Shown here piece by piece: positions 44,060-51,841 of a stretch of 53,387 nt of DNA. The DNA is from an uncultured Bermanella sp. (GTDB taxonomy: Bacteria > Pseudomonadota > Gammaproteobacteria > Pseudomonadales > Oceanobacteraceae), in contig CAJXRF010000037.1 of assembly GCA_913058575.1 (NCBI GenBank), forward strand, positions 1-53,387, read 5' to 3'. Under the pieces are notes generated by a model. It saw nothing but the letters and a program-made list of their open reading frames with translations, ran no database searches and was not told where the DNA came from. Made by a program: the position numbers and the translations under genes. Each line of letters starts with the position of its first letter. Within the stretch, counting starts at the first letter, position 1.

Positions 44060-44785
44060 CTAAAGATAATTTGATAGGATATCTTCATAACGCCCTTCTG
44101 ATTTTAATGTCTTCAGGTGTTGATTAAAGCGTTTAATTAATTTGGAGTGAGTGTTCTTTTTAACCCCAAGGTAATGCGAGCCAACATTAACAGGGTGAGG
44201 CAATATTCGAATTTTATCCGTGATGCCCATTTTCCTTAGAGTGGTTATTCCAGAAATTTGATTATCTATAAAAGCGTCTCTTCGCCCGGTCATAACCAAC
44301 CTAAAATTTTGTTCAGCCTCGCCGTCAATGGCCTGAAATTCCGATCGGCCTCTGGCCCTATCAAACTCACTCCCGTAACTCCAACCCACCTTGGTGGCAA
44401 TTGTCTTACCGGTTAAGTCTGTAATAGACGAGAAAGGGAGAGTGTGTTTATTTCGAACAAACAGCACCACTTTAGAGTCGTAAAATGAATTGGAATAGTC
44501 GAGCTTTTCAGACCTTTCTTTTGTCTTATAAATACCCACCACAATGCCTTTGCCCTCATAGGCATGTAGCAAAGCGCGTTTAAATGGGACAGCTGACAAT
44601 TCGTATTGAACGCCCATATCATCAAAAACAGCCGTCACTATATCAAAATACAGCCCTAGTGGCCGGCCCTTCTCAGCATAAGAAAGCGGTGGCGCCCCTG
44701 CGTAGAAAATGAGGTTTTCTGCCATGAGCAACATAGGTAAAAACGCCACAAGGGCTACATTAAGCGCTTTAATGAATCTGGGCAT
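44060..44785 (-). CDS. stand-alone periplasmic solute-binding protein (SBP_bac_3)
   Basis: 241 aa, signal peptide about 1-22 ending LLMAEN. Binding-protein elements: APPLSYAEKGRPLGLYFDIV, FKRALLHAYEGKGIVVGIY, KTKERSEKLDYSNSF, KTIATKVGWSYGSEF and the C-terminal HLKTLKSEGRYEDILSNY. The third such gene in the window without ABC permease or ATPase. Related in layout to the 29522 protein but clearly diverged. Likely ligand a small polar compound (inference). AGG eight bases before the ATG. Confidence 0.87.
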   Translation of the reverse strand: MPRFIKALNVALVAFLPMLLMAENLIFYAGAPPLSYAEKGRPLGLYFDIVTAVFDDMGVQYELSAVPFKRALLHAYEGKGIVVGIYKTKERSEKLDYSNSFYDSKVVLFVRNKHTLPFSSITDLTGKTIATKVGWSYGSEFDRARGRSEFQAIDGEAEQNFRLVMTGRRDAFIDNQISGITTLRKMGITDKIRILPHPVNVGSHYLGVKKNTHSKLIKRFNQHLKTLKSEGRYEDILSNYL

Positions 44786-44909
44786 AAGCTGTGCCTATCT
44801 TGAACTGTATTCCCTCTTCAAATTATAGATTAAGAAATTGAGCACCACTTGATATATAAGCCCTGCAGGGGATCAAAGCCCCTAATCCACATATTAAAGG
44901 CATCAAATT

Positions 44910-44939
44910 TTGACATTACGCTGTAAAGGCGAGTATATT
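44910..44939 (+). promoter_or_regulatory. sigma-70 promoter of the FMN riboswitch transcript
   Basis: Consensus -35 TTGACA at 44910-44915 and -10 TATATT at 44934-44939 with 18-bp spacing. Transcription would start near 44946, just before the FMN riboswitch at 44964. Confidence 0.75.
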
Positions 44940-44963
44940 CCCCGCGTCGAATTATTTCGATTT

Positions 44964-45106
44964 CGTTCTCGGGGCGGGGTGCAATTCCCCACCGGCGGTA
45001 AAGAATTATTTCTAAGCCCGCGAGCGCCTTTAAGATGTTTCTTTTAGGGTCAGCAGATCTGGTGTGATTCCAGAGCCGACGGTGATAGTCCGGATGATAG
45101 AGAGCG
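44964..45106 (+). ncRNA. FMN riboswitch (RFN element)
   Basis: The RFN consensus is easily read: GGGGCGGGGTGCAATTCCCC, ACCGGCGGTAAA, AGCCCGCGAGCG, GGTCAGCAGATCTGGTG and TTCCAGAGCCGACGGTGATA then GTCCGGATGA. Closing helix P1 is formed by CGTTCTC and GAGAGCG at the two ends. It binds flavin mononucleotide and represses flavin genes when FMN is plentiful. A good promoter lies upstream and lumazine synthase 121 bp downstream. Confidence 0.96.
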
Positions 45107-45227
45107 TGTCAGACAACACCTACTAAGGGGCCGCTATCTGCGTGTCCTTCCGTAATAGGTGCACCGTAACAAGGTGTATTTGCCTGTCCGTTCGCCCTGA
45201 TTCACATTATATGTATAGGATTTTATA

Positions 45228-45710
45228 ATGAATCAGAGCTCAACGAATTTTACGCCAGCCACTAAACGCATTGCCTTTTTACATGCCACTTGGCACGAAG
45301 ACATTGTATTAAACAGTCTGGATGGATTTAAAAAAGAGTTAACCAGCCGCGGTTATGATGCATCACTGATTGATGTGATTCCGCTACCCGGTGCCTTTGA
45401 AATTCCCCTACAAGCACAACTACTGGCAAAAAGCGGTCAATACTCGGCTATTGCAGCCAGTGCCTTAGTGGTAGACGGAGGAATTTATCGCCATGAGTTT
45501 GTATCGCAAACCGTATGCAATGCGCTGATGCAAATTCAACTGGAAACCGAAGTACCGGTATTAACCGCAGTACTCACCCCCCATAACTTTCATGAACACG
45601 CAGAGCACCTTGAGTACTTTAGCAAGCATTTCATAAAGAAAGGTGCGGAGTTAGCCAATGCTTGTGACCAAGCCATTCAGCTAACCGAAAAAGCCAAGCA
45701 AGGGCTGTAG
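45228..45710 (+). CDS. ribH: 6,7-dimethyl-8-ribityllumazine synthase, type II
   Basis: Condenses the pyrimidine 5-amino-6-ribitylaminouracil with 3,4-dihydroxy-2-butanone 4-phosphate, the penultimate step of riboflavin synthesis. 160 aa. Segments LPGAFEIPLQAQ and DGGIYRHEFVSQTVCNALM, and VLTPHNFHEHAEHLEYFSKH match the RibH2 type rather than the housekeeping RibH form, which has a GAT-loop in that place. It stands alone under an FMN riboswitch; the other rib genes lie elsewhere. Start ATG 45228 with a weak upstream AGGATT. Confidence 0.94.
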   Translation: MNQSSTNFTPATKRIAFLHATWHEDIVLNSLDGFKKELTSRGYDASLIDVIPLPGAFEIPLQAQLLAKSGQYSAIAASALVVDGGIYRHEFVSQTVCNALMQIQLETEVPVLTAVLTPHNFHEHAEHLEYFSKHFIKKGAELANACDQAIQLTEKAKQGL

Positions 45711-45748
45711 GTTTTAGCGGCGCAGTTGTGTCGCTAGACTAAAAAGCA

Positions 45749-45781
45749 GGGGCAGTGATTGTGTAACAACACTCACGCCCC
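45749..45781 (-). terminator. intrinsic terminator of the zinc-ribbon gene
   Basis: GGGGC/GCCCC outer arms with GTGA/TCAC and GTGT/ACAC inner pairs; in minus-strand sense the stem is followed by TGCTTTTT. It overlaps the last codon of the gene at 45773-46135. Confidence 0.75.
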
Positions 45782-46135
45782 GAATATCAATCCCAACAAC
45801 ACTAACACCAGTATGATTATGTGTAGGCGAGAGGTATGCCTAGCGAATTTATTCAATAGTGGCGGTGAGCCCATGGACTTTACCGCGCTAAACGCTTCTT
45901 GGGCCTGATTAAATACCTGCGGGCTTACTTCCATTTTATTTCCTTTAGCAATTTCCTCCCGCAGCGCTTCAATTTCTTCAAGGCTTAAGAAATTTAAATA
46001 GGGCTCGCCCTCACTGTGACACAGGATAATTGAATAAATTAAATCTTCATGGGTAACAGGGGTAGCACCACAAGCGCCACATATTTCATGGGCCTCGGGT
46101 TTACTGTTACCGCAATATATACAAAAGCTTTTCAT
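45773..46135 (-). CDS. zinc-ribbon tail-anchored membrane protein
   Basis: 120 aa. Four cysteines near the N-terminus (CIYCGN and CGACGA) form a zinc ribbon; a helical middle follows (LSLEEIEALREEIAKGN), and the C-terminus ends in one hydrophobic helix (LHIIILVLVLLGLIFG), so the zinc head lies in the cytosol and the tail in the inner membrane. No family name known to me. Monocistronic, between ribH and RNase II. Function unknown. Confidence 0.75.
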   Translation of the reverse strand: MKSFCIYCGNSKPEAHEICGACGATPVTHEDLIYSIILCHSEGEPYLNFLSLEEIEALREEIAKGNKMEVSPQVFNQAQEAFSAVKSMGSPPLLNKFARHTSRLHIIILVLVLLGLIFGA

Positions 46136-46238
46136 GTTTGGTTTTCAACTTTAGCTTTCCAACTTTGAACCATGGGCCTATTCATTTTAACAGTAGGATA
46201 GAACCAATCTGGCACCCAATATAGTTACCTACCCTATT

Positions 46239-46297
46239 CTTCAAATAACTATTTAAACAACTCTTCAAGTAACTATTTAAACCACTCTTCAAATAAT
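46239..46297. repeat. 24-bp tandem repeat (about 2.5 copies)
   Basis: Units at 46239-46262 and 46263-46286 differ at two positions; a partial third copy follows to 46297 and includes the stop codon of the RNase II gene. The shared core is CTTCAAATAACTATTTAAAC (one base varies). Probably a slippage-derived repeat in the 3' region; no function evident. Confidence 0.7.
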
Positions 46298-48154
46298 CCT
46301 GCATGAAAAATCCAGTTCAACAAGATTGATCGATGCCAGTGTCAGTTCAAGCTCTTGGTCTAATTCATAGCCTGCTATGCCGCGCATTTTTACTTCCATT
46401 GCTAGTTCAGGCAGCATGATAACCCCTCGGTCGTCGCGCTTATCAACCACCACTCCGCGATAGACTTTGTCTGGGTGCTGCTGCATGTACAACAACGTCC
46501 AATGACGGTTGCTAAGGCGTTCTGCCCGTGCGGTATTGCCCCCACCCAGTTCAGCCTCGCTCATGCGGGCTAACATATCGGCTTCGCTCATTAACGGGGT
46601 ACCACTGATGAAAGCACGAAGTTGCTGATGAACCAGTAAATCTGAATAACGACGTAACGGGCTGGTGGCGCGAGTGTAAGGCTCTAGCCCCAACCCAAAA
46701 TGCATGCCCGGTTCTAGGTACAAGCCAGAGCGTTTAAACTTTTTACGGTAGCTAAACATCTGCGCCATGGTCTGTGGGGTGGTTTCTTCGTCGGGTGCTG
46801 GCTGAGAAACAAAAGGCGCTGGGATATCATGCTCAATCAAATATCTTGCCACGGCTTCGCCCGCCATCAGCATGGCATCTGTTACCATGTCGCGGCTTTG
46901 CAAACTGGGTAAATCTTTTATCTCCACGGTGTACTGGGTTGGTTTTTCTGCATTGAGTTTTTGCGGCGCACCTAGGTGGTAAATATCGCCATCAATCTTT
47001 GTATTAATTTTCACTTCTGGCAAATTAATTTGAGCCGCCCCTTGGGCCAGCCTGCGAGCTCTAAACACCTCGGTGAGCGCTCGTAACTCACTAAACGAAT
47101 CGATTGCGTCATTGGCTTGGGAATAACTTAAGCGCTGAACACGCACCCAACTTGGGATTATTTTTAAACACGTTATGTTGCCGTCTTCAGTCACGCCAAT
47201 TTGAAACGAAAGGGCCGGCGAGATTTCACTGAGCCCTAGCCCTAAGATGGTGGTGACGCCCTCGGGCAACATGTGAACCACCTGCTCAGGTAAATAAAGA
47301 TTGGCACCACGGGAGCGGGCCTCAAGATCCAGCGGCGAGTCGGGCTTAATGAGAGCAGCCGCATCGGCCACGTGCACCCAGATAGTATTACCATCAAGGC
47401 TGATGGCATCGTCTGGGTCGCTGCAGTTGTCATCATCAATGGCAAATGTTTCAAGGGTGGTTAAGTCTTCTCGTGGCTCTTCTAATAACTGGGGGATCTC
47501 TATATCAGGCTCGGTTGTGGCGCAATTAAAGCGCGACGGATACGGGTTCACCGTTTGGGTCCATAAACCCAGCTTAAGTAACAACTTATGGGCCTGTTCT
47601 GGCACGGCTTCAATATCAAGGGCTTTTAAGGTGCGGCTGACGGATGCCTTACCATAGGCGATGCGCTCCACATCGTTTAATTGCGCGAAGTCGTCTGGCA
47701 AAATTTCATTATCACGCACCCGTTGAAGGTAGTCTTGCCAGCGAGTGGCCTCTTGCTCTTTCTCATTGCGCTTGGCAAAAATGGCTTCTACATCGACGGC
47801 CGTGCGCGCCACCACCTGATCTATTGAACCGCTAAAATAGGTATCTTCATTAAGCACACACCAAGCATGCCAAACGGCTTTTGGGGTGGTTTCGCCATAC
47901 ATTAAATCAGCCACATCACTTAAGGCCGCGGCCTCGCCCTGCAATAATTCCCAAGCGTCTTCTACATTGCCTTCAGGCTCTGGTTGTAACTGGCCCAAAC
48001 TTTTTAAGGGTCCTACGTGCAGAAGTTGAATGTCTTTCTCACGCACGTTAACTGTTTTTCCACTCTCCAGCTGAATGGATATTTTCGCCCCAAGCTCTAA
48101 AACCAGAGCGGGCGCCTGTTTGTAAAGTACTAAAGCGTGCTTCGCAAAATTCAT
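46289..48154 (-). CDS. exoribonuclease II family protein (RNase II/R)
   Basis: Hydrolytic 3'-5' exoribonuclease with the RNB catalytic domain, 621 aa from the ATG at 48154 (AGGAC upstream); an ATG 18 codons earlier is less likely. The active-site aspartates are in IDDDNCSDPDD, and SPLRRYSDLLVHQQL, with the Arg and Asp of the family, lies toward the C-terminus; an N-terminal cold-shock-like part precedes it. The C-terminal S1 region is short, ending LELDFSCRII-like sequence, so it resembles RNase II more than the longer RNase R. Likely role: mRNA turnover. Confidence 0.93.
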   Translation of the reverse strand: MNFAKHALVLYKQAPALVLELGAKISIQLESGKTVNVREKDIQLLHVGPLKSLGQLQPEPEGNVEDAWELLQGEAAALSDVADLMYGETTPKAVWHAWCVLNEDTYFSGSIDQVVARTAVDVEAIFAKRNEKEQEATRWQDYLQRVRDNEILPDDFAQLNDVERIAYGKASVSRTLKALDIEAVPEQAHKLLLKLGLWTQTVNPYPSRFNCATTEPDIEIPQLLEEPREDLTTLETFAIDDDNCSDPDDAISLDGNTIWVHVADAAALIKPDSPLDLEARSRGANLYLPEQVVHMLPEGVTTILGLGLSEISPALSFQIGVTEDGNITCLKIIPSWVRVQRLSYSQANDAIDSFSELRALTEVFRARRLAQGAAQINLPEVKINTKIDGDIYHLGAPQKLNAEKPTQYTVEIKDLPSLQSRDMVTDAMLMAGEAVARYLIEHDIPAPFVSQPAPDEETTPQTMAQMFSYRKKFKRSGLYLEPGMHFGLGLEPYTRATSPLRRYSDLLVHQQLRAFISGTPLMSEADMLARMSEAELGGGNTARAERLSNRHWTLLYMQQHPDKVYRGVVVDKRDDRGVIMLPELAMEVKMRGIAGYELDQELELTLASINLVELDFSCRII

Positions 48155-48836
48155 GACGGGTCCTGTTGAAATTGAGCTAATAATGTCTAGCGAAATACGA
48201 GGGGCCATGCCCCGCTAACACGAAAAATCGAGTGCCAAATCTTGTTTTATGCGGTTAAGGCAAGAAGCAAGAGCTGACTCTAATGGCACTCATGGTAGGG
48301 ATATTCCGCAGACAAAACATGGATTATAACAAATTCTTGTGTGGGCAGGTTGAATTGTTATTAGGGGTGCACTTTGAAGGACTAGCCATAAAACGCGCGT
48401 ACAATGGGGTTGGATGGAAATAAGCCATATATCTGTAATAAGTAATTTGGGCAGCGCACTCAATTGAAGATTTTCTAGAACGAAAGCCAGGCCGATATAA
48501 TCGCTACTCTCATAAATTGAAAGTGATAGGTGACTGTTGACGTTGTTGATTCGCGATGACAACTATTGAAGTAACGGATGCGTACATATTTATTAACTTA
48601 ATATATAGCGACACCCGATTCATAGGGAGAAATTTAAACGGTCGCTTGACGGAGAAAACTAATGGGTGACCCCTATGGTGTTATGACCCCATGGCGCTCA
48701 TAATCGTTTAGGTTAGCAGGGCATGGCTCTAACTTAACGACTTAGACCTTTTTATTAATAATTTTTCTCGCTTTATTTAGCACCGATATATACTGTGGAA
48801 ATAACTAATTTAAGTCTGTAGAGGATTATTTGTATT
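48155..48836. other. long gene-poor interval with short repeats
   Basis: About 680 bp with no credible gene. Contains two near-identical short direct repeats TGACCCC(T)ATGG at 48667-48678 and 48684-48694, and the left copy of the ~50-bp direct repeat. An interval of this size, AT-rich on its right side, borders the AT-rich orphan gene and looks like an old insertion boundary. Confidence 0.5.
48699..48750. repeat. left copy of an imperfect ~50-bp direct repeat
   Basis: Shares GTTAGCAGGG, ATG, CTAA and AACGACT blocks, and CATAAT, with the copy at 50078-50130, roughly three quarters identity by eye, in the same orientation; CCATGGC occurs just before both. The two copies bracket the AT-rich gene and its flanks. 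Confidence 0.55.
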
Positions 48837-49949
48837 TTGAATTTAACTCCCCGTAAGCCCGTTCGTTTTCTACTGCCCTGCCGGCCTACAGTCCACCACC
48901 CTCAATTTACAAGTGAATACATTCAAAATGCTAAAAACTCAGGGCGTCAAATTCAAATTACACTTGACACATGCACCATTCTAAATATCAGAGACTTCAT
49001 TGAATCTAATATATTTACTAGAGAAAATGCCAATTTTTATGGTTTAAAAGAGCTTATTGACTTAATGCATTCAAAACTTGTAGCAATTGCAGCTATTGGC
49101 ATGCTTGAAATTGTAAAGAAAGATCACTTTAGAACTAGATCTGCATATGACAAATTCATTGATATAGTCTGGACAATTTCAATGGATGATGAACTGTCAT
49201 CAAAAAAACCAGAGCCTAAGCCTAACAAAGAAATTTCTTTTAATGATATGCCAAAAAAAAGAAAGGAAGGAATGGCAAATCATTATTATGCAATGTTACT
49301 ACTAAGAACAATTAAAAATACTGATTTAGCCCCTTGTGATAAATTTGACCGATACTTAAAAAGCCTTAAAGATCACTCTTATGCTATCACTGGGTTTTCT
49401 ATTGATATTGCCCGGCATATATTTTGGGGCGACATGGCATATTTAGAGTCCGAAACTATCAACGGGACAAATCGGAGTAAACTTGATAAAAGTGACGTTT
49501 ACAAAAGATACAATCTATACAAAAAAACATTTCTGAAAAAAATCCCTAAAAAAATAAAGGGAATAGATTCTAACAAACAGTTCTCAATGAATGCTGCTTA
49601 TGATTTGTTTTTTACTGAAACGACTGCAATGCATACATCCGTCAATGAAAAATCTAATGTTACAGGGTTGATATATGAGTCATGGATTGCTACACAGGAT
49701 TACCCATTAGCAGATACAATAGCAAATATTTACTATAGAGCAAATGATGGGTTTGTAATTCAAAAAAGCAAAAGTGAATCAGACCCCGACTGGTCTACTT
49801 ATTTCGAATACACAGACAGATCAATCATAAAGTTGAAAGCCGACATTTCTGGTAGGCTCGATAATCTATCAAAAAGTGACAGAAAAAAAAGAATGAAGAA
49901 TACCCTCAATAGAATTCATAGACTAGAAATGGAACTTTTTACCATTTAA
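48837..49949 (+). CDS. AT-rich orphan protein with PIN-like first strand
   Basis: 370 aa, TTG start (no in-frame ATG nearby; AGAGGA lies somewhat far upstream). The sequence is strongly AT-rich and lysine-rich, unlike the neighbours. The segment QITLDTCTILNIRDFIE resembles the first beta strand and helix of PIN-domain nucleases (DTC-I-L-N), and IAAIGMLEIVKKD and a Asp/Glu-rich stretch (FFTETTAMH) might supply further acidic residues, but the full PIN acid set cannot be established by eye. The rest is helical and basic. Flanked by direct repeats and a truncated helicase; looks horizontally acquired. Could be a defence or toxin-type nuclease (inference, low certainty). Confidence 0.65.
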   Translation: MNLTPRKPVRFLLPCRPTVHHPQFTSEYIQNAKNSGRQIQITLDTCTILNIRDFIESNIFTRENANFYGLKELIDLMHSKLVAIAAIGMLEIVKKDHFRTRSAYDKFIDIVWTISMDDELSSKKPEPKPNKEISFNDMPKKRKEGMANHYYAMLLLRTIKNTDLAPCDKFDRYLKSLKDHSYAITGFSIDIARHIFWGDMAYLESETINGTNRSKLDKSDVYKRYNLYKKTFLKKIPKKIKGIDSNKQFSMNAAYDLFFTETTAMHTSVNEKSNVTGLIYESWIATQDYPLADTIANIYYRANDGFVIQKSKSESDPDWSTYFEYTDRSIIKLKADISGRLDNLSKSDRKKRMKNTLNRIHRLEMELFTI

Positions 49950-49967
49950 TGTAAGTTTAGCCAAATC

Positions 49968-49988
49968 GCCTTCTGTATTAAAGAAGGC
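49968..49988 (+). terminator. hairpin after the AT-rich gene
   Basis: Perfect 7-bp arms GCCTTCT and AGAAGGC around a 7-base loop, 18 bp after the stop codon; no T run follows. Confidence 0.55.
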
Positions 49989-50077
49989 TTCATGGTTACT
50001 AGCCCGTTGAATGAGATGATGGGGCAACACTAGGAATATAAATATGAGATCTGCGAGCCATGGCCATTCCTTCCAAA

Positions 50078-50130
50078 CATAATATTTTAAGTTAGCAGGG
50101 AATGATCCTAAATCAACGACTCTGACTCCT
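50078..50130. repeat. right copy of an imperfect ~50-bp direct repeat
   Basis: Counterpart of 48699-48750. It ends within the 3' end of the truncated helicase gene and provides the last residues and stop codon of that frame, so the repeat junction coincides with the helicase truncation. Confidence 0.55.
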
Positions 50131-50517
50131 TTGATTTAAGTGCACCGCATAAGAGCGGATGCTGTTAGCCACTTGTTTGGCTAATTCACGGGGAGGCACC
50201 AAAACCAGCCCAGCAACATAGTTGCCCCCACTCTTATTATGAGAGGTACTATGAGCCCGATTGCTAGCGTTAGGGGATGATTGAGCGTGCAGTTGTTGTT
50301 CTCGTATTTGTTGCAATAAGGGTAATGCAAAGGTGGCTGTTTTACCCGAACCGGTATTGGCCCCTGCTATTAGGTCACGCCTCACTAATACACTGGGGAT
50401 AGCCTGCGCTTGAATAGGTGTAGGTTGCTGATATTCCAGCTCGGTTAAGCGGGCTAACAAAGGAGGAATAAGGCCAAGCTTGTCAAAGGAGGTGGTAACG
50501 CTAGTGGCACTGCTCAT
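50113..50517 (-). pseudogene. truncated DEAD-box RNA helicase (RhlE-like N-terminal fragment)
   Basis: 134 aa, against about 400 for the family. Present are the Q motif (FDKLGLIPPLLARL, then QPTPIQAQAIP), Walker A AGANTGSGKTATFALPL and motif Ia, altered to LVPPRELAKQVANSI where PTREL is normal. The DEAD box, motif III and the whole second RecA domain are missing. The last few codons (NQRSQSR) come from the right direct-repeat copy. An inserted linker (about 28 residues, His/Ser/Asn-rich) follows the Walker A part. The truncation is best explained by loss of the remainder when the adjacent element arrived. Unlikely to be an active helicase. Confidence 0.85.
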
Positions 50518-50740
50518 TAATATAAGCGGCTCAGAAAAGGATAATTACCGCTATTTTAGCGTATTTATGCTCCCTTAAGTTAGAGGATTTAAGTTAGTAG
50601 AATTAAGTGGGTGGAATTAGTGTCATTTGGTAGGCTGATTACAAGCGCAGCGGGTTTTTTGTGCGCTTAGAAGCAAAGGGCAAGACAGGTGCCCCACGCG
50701 TACTAATAAACCTGATTTAATAAAGTAATCGCACACCCTC

Positions 50741-51652
50741 TTAGTAGTACCGAGACTCTAACCCTTCCACTAAGCCTTTTTGCTCTTCAATGGTACTCAT
50801 CAAAAACTCTCGGCATACACGTACTCTTGCGGTTGAGCGTAAATCAACATGGCTCAGCACCCATATTCCCCAAGTAGAAGGGGTTAATTTGAGGTCAAGG
50901 CGGCGTAATGTGGGTTCCGAATCACCCACATAACACGGCAGCCTGCCGATCCCTATATGATTTCGTATGGTTTCCATCATGCTTAATATTTCGTTGGCTC
51001 TAATGGCTACCCGTGCTTTTGGAAAATGATCGGCGACCCATTCAGGTGTTTTCTGTTCATGTTCCCACAGTACCAGTGTGTCGGTGCTGCGCTTTTTATT
51101 AAGGTACTTGGCGCTCGCGTAAATGCCATGACCCAGCGGCAGCACTTTACGGCCAATTAAATACTCGGGGGGATTAGGGCTCAGCCGCACGGCGATATCG
51201 GCTTGGCGATCAGATAAATTAGCCAATCCGCTAGAACTCAAAAGTTCTAAAACAATGCCTGGGTATTTGTCGGTAAACTTGCTGAGCTTTGGTGTCACTA
51301 AGCGGCTAAACACGTCATAGCTAGCCGTTAACTTTAAATTACCACTCAACTGCTCATCCATGCCGAATACTTCTCTATCGGCCACCTGAATCAACTCTTC
51401 CATTGATAGTGCATGGGGGTAAAGTTTTTCGGCCACTTGCGTCATCACATAACCATTGGGTAAACGGTCAAATAAGCGGCTTCCCAATTGTTTCTCTAAT
51501 GCGCTAATACGTCTGGCCACGGTGGTATGCTCTACCGATAAAGCACGCCCAGCCCCGCTCACCGAGCCTTCCCGAGCCAACGCCAGTACATATCGCAGGT
51601 CATTCCAGTTAATACTTTCTTGCAGGGTCTTTTTGAGTGGTTTCTGTTTCAT
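50741..51652 (-). CDS. LysR family transcriptional regulator
   Basis: 303 aa from the second Met (51652), which places the winged helix at the usual distance from the N-terminus; a first Met at 51709 gives 322 aa. The HTH (INWNDLRYVLALAREGSVSGAG, cited as WNDLRYVLALAREGSVSGAG) and EHTTVARRISALEKQLGSRLF are clear, and the effector domain follows from ~95 to the end. The effector motif QADIAVRLSPNP resembles the LysR group that acts on genes divergent from itself. A T-N11-A box lies upstream. Controls the adjacent YdhR-like genes, by position. Confidence 0.93.
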   Translation of the reverse strand: MKQKPLKKTLQESINWNDLRYVLALAREGSVSGAGRALSVEHTTVARRISALEKQLGSRLFDRLPNGYVMTQVAEKLYPHALSMEELIQVADREVFGMDEQLSGNLKLTASYDVFSRLVTPKLSKFTDKYPGIVLELLSSSGLANLSDRQADIAVRLSPNPPEYLIGRKVLPLGHGIYASAKYLNKKRSTDTLVLWEHEQKTPEWVADHFPKARVAIRANEILSMMETIRNHIGIGRLPCYVGDSEPTLRRLDLKLTPSTWGIWVLSHVDLRSTARVRVCREFLMSTIEEQKGLVEGLESRYY

Positions 51653-51723
51653 GGGCAAATCAAACCGTTTTCTACCTGTGCAGTTCTGCACACTGTAAGT
51701 GCTTTTCATCGCGTTTACTAGTG

Positions 51724-51740
51724 ATTACTGCACCGGTAAT
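51724..51740. promoter_or_regulatory. LysR box (T-N11-A) between lysR and YdhR-like genes
   Basis: ATTAC and GTAAT are perfectly complementary around seven bases and contain the T-N11-A core typical of LysR binding sites. Between divergent start codons, about 100 bp upstream of the first YdhR-like gene. Confidence 0.7.
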
Positions 51741-51841
51741 CTACACATCATTCCTGGTAGGCAAGGCAAATTGTTAAGCCAAGAAGCAATTAACGAACGC
51801 AAATAAACTTAACGCATTAAATACATATTTGGAGATCAATC

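Noticed and set aside
48290-48562. 90-codon minus-strand frame in the gene-poor interval
   Set aside because: No ribosome binding site, no domain or signal, atypical composition and no conservation clue; a chance open frame is likelier.
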